Under the pieces are notes generated by a model. It worked only from the letters and a program-made list of their open reading frames with translations, did not search any database and had not been told where the DNA came from. From contig NZ_AQYB01000033.1 of NCBI RefSeq assembly GCF_000377005.1, positions 558,001-622,000 on the forward strand: a DNA stretch of 64,000 nucleotides. Reading direction: 5' to 3'. The DNA comes from Streptococcus minor DSM 17118. Its GTDB lineage: Bacteria > Bacillota > Bacilli > Lactobacillales > Streptococcaceae. The position numbers and the translations under genes are program-made. Position 1 is the stretch's first letter. Every line of letters begins with the position of its first letter. Positions 54,352 through 62,800 of the stretch are shown here, piece by piece.

Positions 54352-55239
54352 TTAGGCATATACTTGCAGATGAGATGGAAGAACCTTAACTTCTACTGGT
54401 AGCTCATCTCCTTCATCCCCATCAACATTAACCTTCAAAGTCTCTTCAGAATCTACAACGGAAACCTTGACTTCTTTGACTTGATGGTAACCGACACGAT
54501 TATTGGATTCGTCGACACCAGTTAGAAGACTTGGTAAGGTCTGCAAGCTCTCTAGCAAATTACTGTCTTTAAGGTAGAGGAAATGTAGTAAACCATCACT
54601 AACCTTAGCTTCTGGTAACAACTGCTCAAAGCCCCCAATCGAATTGGTTAAACCAATGAGGACAGTGGAGCTCTCGATCTCTTTTTCAACTCCATCTAAC
54701 TCTACTTTGAAGTTATAGGACTGGTTAGCTGCTAAATTTTTAAAAGCAGAAATAGCGTAGGCAAACTTACCGAGCTTGGTCTTTTCTTCCACTGTAGTTT
54801 CGTTGACTGCCTGAGGAATGGTCCCAACAGCCACAACATTCATAAAGTAGTTGTCGTTGATTTTTCCAATATCTAGAGACTTGGTTTTGGTCAAATCCAG
54901 AGATTGGATGGCTTCTTCGGGATCCAAAGGCATGTTGAGTGCTCTTGCCAAATCATTGACTGTTCCAAGGGGGAAGAAACCAAATTTAGGACGGTATTCT
55001 TCTTCAGCTAGACCACTGATACCTTCGTTAACTGTGCCATCTCCTCCCATAACAAAAACAGCTTCATAGTGTTCCTTGGCAGCTTCCTTAGCAAAATCGC
55101 TAGCATCACCAGCTTTTTCAGTATGTTTGACGATAACTTCTTCAAAATGCTGTGCCAACTTTTCCTTCGCCATTTCTTGAAAATCTTTCGCTTTTTCTCC
55201 GCCTGAACTCGGATTGACTACCAATAATACTTTAGTCAT
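54352..55239 (-). CDS. Diacylglycerol/lipid kinase family protein (YegS/DagK type)
   Basis: 295 aa. The N-terminal LLVVNPSSGGEKAKD and GGDGTVNEGISGL motif (about residues 64-76), plus FFPLGTVNDLARAL, are the nucleotide and lipid-binding signatures. Phosphorylates diacylglycerol or a related lipid; recycles diacylglycerol released during lipoteichoic-acid synthesis in Gram-positives. GGAG precedes the ATG. A cre-like site is 36-49 bases upstream of it. Confidence 0.9.
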   Translation of the reverse strand: MTKVLLVVNPSSGGEKAKDFQEMAKEKLAQHFEEVIVKHTEKAGDASDFAKEAAKEHYEAVFVMGGDGTVNEGISGLAEEEYRPKFGFFPLGTVNDLARALNMPLDPEEAIQSLDLTKTKSLDIGKINDNYFMNVVAVGTIPQAVNETTVEEKTKLGKFAYAISAFKNLAANQSYNFKVELDGVEKEIESSTVLIGLTNSIGGFEQLLPEAKVSDGLLHFLYLKDSNLLESLQTLPSLLTGVDESNNRVGYHQVKEVKVSVVDSEETLKVNVDGDEGDELPVEVKVLPSHLQVYA

Positions 55240-55274
55240 ATTTACATCTCCTTTTTCTTTTTATTATATCATAC

Positions 55275-55288
55275 TGCAAACGTTTTTA
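55275..55288 (-). promoter_or_regulatory. cre-like element before the lipid kinase gene
   Basis: Plus strand TGCAAACGTTTTTA matches 9 of 10 fixed cre positions; only the penultimate C is T. Next to a TATAAT-like ATGATATAATA. Confidence 0.4.
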
Positions 55289-55417
55289 CTGTCTAATTCG
55301 CTCACCTTATATCCAATTGGTAACGGGCAGACTGCAAGATCTGACCATGATGCTCGATTTCTTCGAGGGCTAGCAACTGACCAACAATAGAATGACTCTT
55401 TTTTAAAAGACAAACAA

Positions 55418-55450
55418 AAAAATAAGATTGACCTAGCCAATCTTATTTTT
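55418..55450 (-). terminator. Terminator overlapping the end of the 79-aa gene
   Basis: AAAAATAAGATTG/CAATCTTATTTTT, perfect 13-bp stem, then TTTTTT on the minus strand. Confidence 0.85.
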
Positions 55451-55682
55451 CTTTTGGAAAGCTGGTAACAATGATGAGAATAGAGAGAAGAGCTTGCACA
55501 AGTGTCCCCATTTCAATGCCCAAAAACTCATATACCAACCAGACGACTCTCGGAACAGGTATGCTACTGGACAGACCACCTGTCTGATAGAGAGCAAAAA
55601 TAAGGATGGCCCCTACCAACCAGAGGACTCCAAAGAAAAGTTGCCCCCAGTGGACTTTACGCTTCGTTTGTTGTACTGACAT
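55443..55682 (-). CDS. Small membrane protein, 79 aa
   Basis: Two predicted membrane segments: FFGVLWLVGAILIFALY (about 17-33) and MGTLVQALLSILIIVTS near the end. Charged N-terminus QQTKRKVHW. I do not recognise the family. AAGGAG is 7 bases upstream of the ATG at 55682; the longer frame to 55700 lacks one. Monocistronic, just downstream of tgt and upstream of the lipid kinase. Confidence 0.75.
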   Translation of the reverse strand: MSVQQTKRKVHWGQLFFGVLWLVGAILIFALYQTGGLSSSIPVPRVVWLVYEFLGIEMGTLVQALLSILIIVTSFPKEK

Positions 55683-55763
55683 GATGTTCTCCTTATACAT
55701 GGATAATAATAGATTGATTATCTAAGTATAATATAGCCCTTCAGGAAAAGTCAAGGAAAAAGG

Positions 55764-57014
<1,251 letters not shown>

Positions 57015-57046
57015 TTATGATAAAATCTATGCAGGAGGTTATTATT

Positions 57047-58045
57047 ATGTTTTCCATTAGTCAGATTCGTGCTAAGGCACGCCAAACCATCAACTCAACG
57101 CCTGGTATCTTTCTTTTACCTATAATCCCAGTTGGGCTGACTCTTTTGATGAATGCATTCCAATATTTTGGAAATATTAATGCAGTCTACTATGACCCAA
57201 CTGAAGCATTCCGTCCTTTCTTTAGCACCTTTGCTTTTCCTATCCTCTACAACCTATTGATATCTTTTATCACTATTTCATTAGCTTGGACACTGTTGCA
57301 GGTTGTTCGTGGTGTGAAAAAGATGGTGGAAATCAAGGATGTACTGGCCATCTTTAATTCACCTTATCTTGGAAAAATTTTCATTACCTTTTTGCTCAAA
57401 CAATTCTACCTCTTCCTTTGGGGATTGGTTTTCTATATTGGATTAGGCTTGTCTGTCATTGCTTTTATTCTAGCATTTTTCTACGCATTAGGAGCTGGCT
57501 CTTTTGAAGGGATTCCTGAGGAAAGTCTAGCTATTATTGGCGCATTTTTCCTGTTTGGACTGCTTGCCCTAGTCGGTGGTTTAGCTCTCTTGATTCCTCA
57601 ACATATGGCCTATTCCCAAGTAGAATATATCCTCTATGATCAATTGGAGGAAAACACTTATGTCGGAGCCAATGCAGTCATCAAGGCGAGTCGCCAAATG
57701 ATGAAAGGCTACAAAGGGAAACGCTTTGTCCTTGATTTAAGTTTCATCGGCTGGTTTATCCTTGTTGGGATTACTATTGGTATAGCTAGTATCTATGTCT
57801 TGCCTTACTACTACGCTGCTCAAGTGCATTTCTATGAAGCCCTTAAAACAGACATGCATATACGTCAGGCATCCTACTTTAACCAGTTCAACCAGACTAC
57901 ACAAGAACCAACTACCACTGAAACTGTATCTGAGCATGTTGTAGAAGACACGGTCGCGGATACTTTAGTAGATACTGCTGTTGAAAATACAGCTGAACAA
58001 CAAATGGACTCAGCTATCGACAGCCCATTGGATCATAAAGAGTAG
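57047..58045 (+). CDS. DUF975-family membrane protein
   Basis: 332 aa with about six membrane segments and a long Thr/Val/Glu/Asp-rich C-terminal tail. MFSISQIRAKARQTINSTPGIFLL and GNFxKLLLTSIVxx-type sequence with AYSQVEYILYDQ near residue 190 and ASRQMMKGYKGKRFVLDLSFIGW are typical of DUF975. Role unknown. The start at 57047 has GGAGG upstream; the frame is open to 56963. The acidic tail is likely cytoplasmic and could bind partners. Confidence 0.85.
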   Translation: MFSISQIRAKARQTINSTPGIFLLPIIPVGLTLLMNAFQYFGNINAVYYDPTEAFRPFFSTFAFPILYNLLISFITISLAWTLLQVVRGVKKMVEIKDVLAIFNSPYLGKIFITFLLKQFYLFLWGLVFYIGLGLSVIAFILAFFYALGAGSFEGIPEESLAIIGAFFLFGLLALVGGLALLIPQHMAYSQVEYILYDQLEENTYVGANAVIKASRQMMKGYKGKRFVLDLSFIGWFILVGITIGIASIYVLPYYYAAQVHFYEALKTDMHIRQASYFNQFNQTTQEPTTTETVSEHVVEDTVADTLVDTAVENTAEQQMDSAIDSPLDHKE

Positions 58046-58048
58046 TAT

Positions 58049-58071
58049 AAAAAGGACCTGGGGTCCTTTTT
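58049..58071. terminator. Bidirectional terminator
   Basis: AAAAAGGACC/GGTCCTTTTT, perfect 10-bp stem with a three-base loop, T-run on each strand. Confidence 0.9.
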
Positions 58072-58072
58072 A

Positions 58073-58507
58073 CTATGCATCCATCATCTTCATGTACTCA
58101 ATTTTAATACACTTATTCATAATAATATCCTGATGTCCAGCTTGTCGTAGGATTTCTTCAGCTTCTTGACTTTCAAGACCTAGTTGAGCCCAGAAAATAT
58201 CCGCATCTGTCTGGATAAAATCCCTAGCCACATCTGCCAGATACTCACTACGTCTGAAAACATCGACAATGTCGACATGAAATGGAATATCCTGAAGAGA
58301 GGCATAAGTCTCCTCTCCCAGAATAGTTTGGCCGGCTAATTTGGGATTAACTGGGATAATAGTATAGCCTGCTTCTTGCATCAGTTTAGCAACTCTGTAA
58401 GCAGCTGTTTCTTCCCGATTGGACAAGCCAACTACTGCAATGGTCTTGGCTTTTTTGAGGTAGTCAAAAATCACCTCTTGACTTGGATTTTGAAAGGAAT
58501 AGGTCAT
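58073..58507 (-). CDS. CoA-binding-domain protein
   Basis: 144 aa with the Rossmann-type CoA-binding fold: VVGLSNREETAAYRVAKLMQEAGYTIIPVNPKL near residues 28-60 and FWAQLGLES near 105. Such stand-alone proteins are widespread and of undefined function. The ATG at 58507 has GGAGG 5 bases upstream; a GTG two codons earlier is less likely. Convergent with the DUF975 gene. Confidence 0.88.
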   Translation of the reverse strand: MTYSFQNPSQEVIFDYLKKAKTIAVVGLSNREETAAYRVAKLMQEAGYTIIPVNPKLAGQTILGEETYASLQDIPFHVDIVDVFRRSEYLADVARDFIQTDADIFWAQLGLESQEAEEILRQAGHQDIIMNKCIKIEYMKMMDA

Positions 58508-58555
58508 ACACACCTCCTGATATTTTGCTAGTTTTAGTATGGTATACTACGGTTC

Positions 58556-58583
58556 TACAAAAGAGGAGTAAATCATCCTCTTT
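58556..58583 (-). terminator. Terminator after polA
   Basis: AAAGAGGA/TCCTCTTT stem followed by TTTTGTAG on the minus strand; weak T-run. Confidence 0.55.
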
Positions 58584-58591
58584 CATCAGTC

Positions 58592-61225
58592 TTATTTCGC
58601 CTCATACCAGGTCTGGCCGGTATTTTCATCAGCGATAAGGGGAACAGAGAGCTGGATAGCAGACTCCATCGTTTCTTTGACCAAAACTGTAATTTCTTCC
58701 AACTCAGCTTTTGGCACCTCTAATACGATTTCATCATGTACTTGGAGAAGCATGCGGGATTGGAAGTTGCCATCCGTCAATGCCTTGTCCAAATTGATCA
58801 TGGCTACTTTGAGAATATCCGCAGCCGAACCTTGAATGGGTGAATTGATAGCTGTCCGCTCCGCAAAATTACGGACATTAAAATTCCGAGAATTGATGTC
58901 TGGCAAGCCTCTGCGTCGATGGTAGATGGTCTCAACATAGCCCTTATCACGCGCATCTCGAACGATAGATTCCATGTAGGCCTTGATACCTGGGAAACGC
59001 TCAAAATAAGTATCAATATAGAATTTAGCAGCTTTTCGAGTAATGCCTAGATTGTTGGCGAGACCAAAGTCTGAAATACCATATACAACTCCAAAGTTAA
59101 CAGCCTTGGCATTGCGACGGTCATTTGGTGTCACATCGCTTGCATCTTTGATATCAAAGACACGCATGGCAGTCGCTGTATGGATGTCCTCACCCCGCTT
59201 GAAAGCCTCAATCAAGTGCTCATCTTGGGAGATATGAGCCAAAACGCGTAGCTCAATTTGTGAATAATCGGAAGCTAGTAATACGCTATCTTCTAAAGAT
59301 GGGACGAACGCTTTGCGAATCAGGCGCCCCTGCTCCAGTCGAACAGGGATATTTTGCAAGTTTGGGTCTGTCGAGGATAACCGACCCGTCTGGGTCAAAT
59401 CCTGCACATAGCGGGTGTGAATCTTACCGTCCTCCATGATGGCATCTTGCAAGCCGATGACATAGGTCGATTGAAGCTTGGTGATTTGACGGTATTCCAA
59501 GATTTTAGACACAACTGGTGCAATGGGAGCTAGACGTTCCAAAACATCAACAGCTGTGGAATAGCCGGTCTTTGTTTTTTTGGTCAGCTCCAAAGGTAGC
59601 CCCATTTTTTCAAAGAGGAGTGCACCCAGTTGCTTAGGTGAATTGATATTAAACTCTTCACCAGCTAGTTCATAGATTTTTTGGGTTAACTCTTCAATAA
59701 GGACTTCATTTTCAGCCTGCATGGCTTGGAGAGTCTCTGCTTGGACTTTGATTCCTGCAATTTCCATCTTGGCTAGGACATTGGCTAGGGGCAATTCCAT
59801 CTCAAAAAGTAGGTCCAACTGCTGGTTTTCTGCCAGACGCTCCAACATAGGTTCTTGTGTTTCCAAGATGATTTGTACCTTGCGGGCTAGATGTTCAAAG
59901 AGAACTGTTTCTTCTGGTAGAGCTCGTTTTGCTCCCTTGCCATAAACCACTTCATCTGGTGACAAAGAACTCGTTCCATAGAGGTGGGCAATCGTCGAGA
60001 GATCATTGTCTTCAACAGTAGACAGGAGATATTTGGCTAAACGGCTATCAAAGGTAGCCTGAGGCAAATCAATATCTAGATGAGATAGGAGAACCTTACT
60101 GCGCTTAAAGTCATAGGTCTTGATAGGTTGTTGGGCTAAAAATTCTCTCAGAACTGGCTGTTCAAGGATGGTTGGATTAGCAACATAAATCTGTCCTGGG
60201 CGCCCCCAAGCTAGACCAACTAGTTTTTCCCTATGGTAGTTTTCACCAAGAATTTCAAAATAGAAGGCATCTTCAGCCTGCAACATGTCTGCTGTGACCT
60301 CTGTTACTGCTGTAAATTGAATTTCTGTCTCTTCTACTTGTCCGTCTTGTCCTAACTGGGCACGTAGTTGCTTGAAGCCCATTTCATCATAAAAGTTACT
60401 GAGCCTATCCACATTTGGACCGTTGTAGAGCAGATCGTCCAGACCAATCTCAATCGGAGCCTGAGTATCAATTGTAGCCAATGTTCGAGAGAGAAAGGCC
60501 TGTTCCTTATCGGCAATCAGATTCTCTTTCATCTTGGAGGCTTTCATGCTATCAATATTCTGGTAAATCCCCTCTAGGCTGCCAAACTCTGTTAAAAGCT
60601 TGAGTCCAGTCTTTTCTCCAATTTTGGTGACACCTGGAATATTATCCGACTTATCGCCCATGAGTGCCTTGAGATCTATAAACTGACTCGGTGTGATACC
60701 CATTTTTTCCATGAGGTAGTCCGGTGTAAACTCTTCAAATTCAGCTACCCCTTTTTTGGAAATCTCTACGATGGTATTGGCATCAGTCAACTGAATCAGG
60801 TCCTTATCCCCACTGGCAATGACTACATCATACGGAACTTCTGTTCGTTCCGCCATCTTGTCTAGGGTACCAATGATGTCGTCAGCTTCATAGTTCACTA
60901 ACTCATAGTGTCGAATCCCCATGGCATCCAGCATTTCACGGATAAAGGGCAGCTGCTCACGGAACTCATCAGGCATTTTGGCACGGCCTGCCTTATAATC
61001 CGCAAACATCTCTGTTCGAAAGGTCGTTTTTCCAGCATCAAAAGCGATGAGAATATGACTCGGCTGAACCCGTTCCATCAGATGGTTGAGCATAAGATGA
61101 AAACCATAAATGGCATTCGTATGCAGACCAGTCGGACTCTTGAAGCGATCAATCTGATTGTAAAGGGCAAAGAAGGCCCGAAAAGCGACGGAAGAGCCGT
61201 CAATGAGTAAAAGTTTATTTTTCAT
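58592..61225 (-). CDS. polA: DNA polymerase I
   Basis: 877 aa. Order: 5'-3' nuclease domain (about 1-290; LLIDGSSVAFRAFFAL, FDAGKTTFR), a degenerate 3'-5' exonuclease domain (about 300-470; the DTET-type acidic motif is missing, as in other Gram-positive Pol I), then polymerase A (motif A DYSQIELRVLAH, motif B RRNAKAVNFGVVYG, motif C QVHDEIVLEV). Functions in Okazaki-fragment processing and repair. The frame is open to 61258, but MKNKLLLIDG at 61225 is the family start; TGCTATAAT ends six bases before it, so the mRNA is probably leaderless. Confidence 0.97.
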   Translation of the reverse strand: MKNKLLLIDGSSVAFRAFFALYNQIDRFKSPTGLHTNAIYGFHLMLNHLMERVQPSHILIAFDAGKTTFRTEMFADYKAGRAKMPDEFREQLPFIREMLDAMGIRHYELVNYEADDIIGTLDKMAERTEVPYDVVIASGDKDLIQLTDANTIVEISKKGVAEFEEFTPDYLMEKMGITPSQFIDLKALMGDKSDNIPGVTKIGEKTGLKLLTEFGSLEGIYQNIDSMKASKMKENLIADKEQAFLSRTLATIDTQAPIEIGLDDLLYNGPNVDRLSNFYDEMGFKQLRAQLGQDGQVEETEIQFTAVTEVTADMLQAEDAFYFEILGENYHREKLVGLAWGRPGQIYVANPTILEQPVLREFLAQQPIKTYDFKRSKVLLSHLDIDLPQATFDSRLAKYLLSTVEDNDLSTIAHLYGTSSLSPDEVVYGKGAKRALPEETVLFEHLARKVQIILETQEPMLERLAENQQLDLLFEMELPLANVLAKMEIAGIKVQAETLQAMQAENEVLIEELTQKIYELAGEEFNINSPKQLGALLFEKMGLPLELTKKTKTGYSTAVDVLERLAPIAPVVSKILEYRQITKLQSTYVIGLQDAIMEDGKIHTRYVQDLTQTGRLSSTDPNLQNIPVRLEQGRLIRKAFVPSLEDSVLLASDYSQIELRVLAHISQDEHLIEAFKRGEDIHTATAMRVFDIKDASDVTPNDRRNAKAVNFGVVYGISDFGLANNLGITRKAAKFYIDTYFERFPGIKAYMESIVRDARDKGYVETIYHRRRGLPDINSRNFNVRNFAERTAINSPIQGSAADILKVAMINLDKALTDGNFQSRMLLQVHDEIVLEVPKAELEEITVLVKETMESAIQLSVPLIADENTGQTWYEAK

Positions 61226-61231
61226 ACTTCT

Positions 61232-61240
61232 ATTATAGCA
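61232..61240 (-). promoter_or_regulatory. Extended -10 of probable leaderless polA promoter
   Basis: TGCTATAAT on the minus strand, then AGAAGT, then ATG. The AGAAG is adjacent to the ATG and cannot serve as Shine-Dalgarno. Confidence 0.6.
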
Positions 61241-61340
61241 TGGTTTGGTGATTTCCAAGGAAAGAAAGATGGTTTTCTAATAAAAAGAGAACCACCCACA
61301 TTCTGACCATCCCAATCATCAGTACTTATTTTTACCCTAT

Positions 61341-61457
61341 TTATTTAGTAGTTACCTTGTCTACAATCCCCTTGAAAAGCATGGCAGACATGGCCAAAAC
61401 AAAGGCCATCAAGATAAAGACAGATAAGGTGATATTGGACAATGGACACTTTTTCAT
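61341..61457 (-). CDS. Small membrane peptide, 38-39 aa, with a cre site in its leader
   Basis: MKKCPLSNITLSVFILMAFV and then LAMSAMLFKGIVDKVTTK: a single membrane segment with charged ends. Two ATGs (61460 and 61457) are adjacent; AAGGA is 5-6 bases before the second. A TATAAT at 61504-61509 and a perfect cre consensus at 61487-61500 precede it. I do not recognise the family. Too short for most annotation, but the arrangement supports a real gene. It fills the middle of the 373-base gap between polA and the PAP2 gene. Confidence 0.6.
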   Translation of the reverse strand: MKKCPLSNITLSVFILMAFVLAMSAMLFKGIVDKVTTK

Positions 61458-61486
61458 CATATTCCTTCTCATCAGTTTTCATTTTT

Positions 61487-61500
61487 TGTCAGCGTTTACA
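61487..61500 (-). promoter_or_regulatory. Full-consensus cre site
   Basis: TGTAAACGCTGACA on the minus strand matches all fixed positions of TGNAANCGNNNNCA. It begins four bases downstream of TATAAT (61504-61509), at the predicted start of transcription, a location expected to block transcription when CcpA is bound. Confidence 0.7.
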
Positions 61501-61565
61501 TAAATTATAGTACAACTAGTATAAGTCTTTTAAAGTGCAATAGCAAGCACCAGGAGAATAAAAAG

Positions 61566-61590
61566 TAAAAAAGTAGCCACTGAGGCTACT
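61566..61590 (-). terminator. Terminator after the PAP2 gene
   Basis: AAGTAGCC/GGCTACTT stem followed by TTTTTTAC on the minus strand. Confidence 0.85.
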
Positions 61591-61598
61591 TCTTTCAT

Positions 61599-62096
61599 TT
61601 AAAAAATAAAGAGCAGGCTACCTGCTAGAATCGCAAGAAGCATTCCCACCAAAACATCTTTGGGATAATGAACTCCTCCCAAGACACGACAGATTGCCAG
61701 AATAGCTGATAAGATCAGTAAAACAGCTCCTAAGCAAAGGTTCACACTGAGAAAACACATCGAAATCATGGTGGCAGAAAAGACATGGCGACTGGGCATG
61801 GATTGACCAGCTGTTTCCTTTGTCAATAGTGGCTCAATACTCCAAGCCTCGTAAGGGCGAGCTTGATTGAAGCTTTTTCGAATGAACGTGACCACACTAA
61901 AACTCAAACCTGGTATCAAAATATAGGGCAGAAGGCGATTGGGTAGGCACCAAGCAATATATATCAATAAAATAGGATAAATGAGGTACATAAGCTTGGT
62001 GATACTACTATTAAAGAGATTGAGCAAAAAGAGGCGACTGGGCGATGTACGGAGTGAGGCAGTTATAGCCTCATAATAGCAGGCATAATCTCTCAT
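61599..62096 (-). CDS. PAP2-family membrane phosphatase
   Basis: 165 aa with five or six membrane segments. The acid-phosphatase motifs are RKSFNQARPY (motif 1), MPSRHVFSA (motif 2, PSRH for the usual PSGH) and CRVLGGVHYPKDVLVG (motif 3 with catalytic His). Probably dephosphorylates lipid or prenyl phosphates outside the membrane. It overlaps the DUF2200 gene by 4 bases (ATGA), so the two are coupled. Confidence 0.9.
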   Translation of the reverse strand: MRDYACYYEAITASLRTSPSRLFLLNLFNSSITKLMYLIYPILLIYIAWCLPNRLLPYILIPGLSFSVVTFIRKSFNQARPYEAWSIEPLLTKETAGQSMPSRHVFSATMISMCFLSVNLCLGAVLLILSAILAICRVLGGVHYPKDVLVGMLLAILAGSLLFIF

Positions 62097-62449
62097 AACT
62101 GATATTTCCCGATAATGTCCGCAACCGACTTACCTTTGGCTAGCCAGTCCACCAAGCGGTCCAGACGACGAATTTCTTGCATAAGGGGCTCTTCTATTGT
62201 CTCAATTTGCACACTACAAATTTTACCGGTAATATTGACACGATAAGGGGTGTATTGGGGAGCCTGTCTGAAAAAGTCCCCGTAAGTTATACCTGACCGA
62301 AATGCTTGCTCAATCTCCTCCAGATTGTAACCTGTTAACCAACTAGTTAAATCCAGCACATCCTGCCTAGTCTTGCCCTTGCGCTCTGCCTTATCAATCA
62401 AGGCCTGAAAGACACTAGCAAAACGCATAGTGTAAATACGATGGCTCAT
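62093..62449 (-). CDS. DUF2200-family protein
   Basis: 118-aa cytoplasmic protein. VFQALIDKAERKGKTRQDVLDLTSWLTGYN and YGDFFRQAP--TPYRVNITGKICSV are typical of DUF2200 (related to YdhG/DUF1801-like regulators). Function unknown. AAAGGAG precedes the ATG. Coupled to the downstream PAP2 gene by a 4-base overlap. A likely -10 (TAAAAT) follows the small upstream terminator. Confidence 0.88.
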   Translation of the reverse strand: MSHRIYTMRFASVFQALIDKAERKGKTRQDVLDLTSWLTGYNLEEIEQAFRSGITYGDFFRQAPQYTPYRVNITGKICSVQIETIEEPLMQEIRRLDRLVDWLAKGKSVADIIGKYQL

Positions 62450-62496
62450 ACACTACTCTCTCCTTTGAAAACTCAATCTTTTTCTGTCCTATTTTA

Positions 62497-62524
62497 CCAA
62501 AAAAAGACTAGGATGAGTAGTCTT
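62497..62524 (-). terminator. Terminator of the small unit upstream of DUF2200
   Basis: AAGACTA/TAGTCTT stem, then seven T on the minus strand. Confidence 0.75.
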
Positions 62525-62730
62525 AATTGAATTTCCAAGAAGTAAGTAAATAAACTGACATCAAATAAACCCAGTCCTCAACAGAATGCTATAGAATTTT
62601 GCATTTGTTTATCCTCTTTATTCTACTATTTATAGTATAGCATGCGGAAATGGCTCTTTTTTTTGTTTATATAAATAGTAGGCCACTTCATCTAAAAAGA
62701 GCACGATTTCTATTTAGCATAGAACAATCA

Positions 62731-62763
62731 CTAAAAAGCATGACAGTTTCAGCTGTCATGCTT
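62731..62763 (-). terminator. Terminator after the ABC permease
   Basis: AAGCATGACAG/CTGTCATGCTT, perfect 11-bp stem followed by TTTTTAG on the minus strand. Confidence 0.9.
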
Positions 62764-62800
62764 TCATCATATTTATTTTGCTTTTTATCTTATTCACATC

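Larger units (their letters stand above)
62450..62800 (-). other. Gene-free gap with a possible small transcription unit
   Basis: 351 bases. On the minus strand it contains an extended -10 TGCTATACT (62634-62642), then AAAGAGGAT before an ATG opening an 8-codon ORF (MQNSIAFC), and, about 125 bases after the predicted start, a 7-bp terminator hairpin. It therefore looks like a short independent RNA or an attenuator leader. The rest is AT-rich with nothing recognised. Confidence 0.4.
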
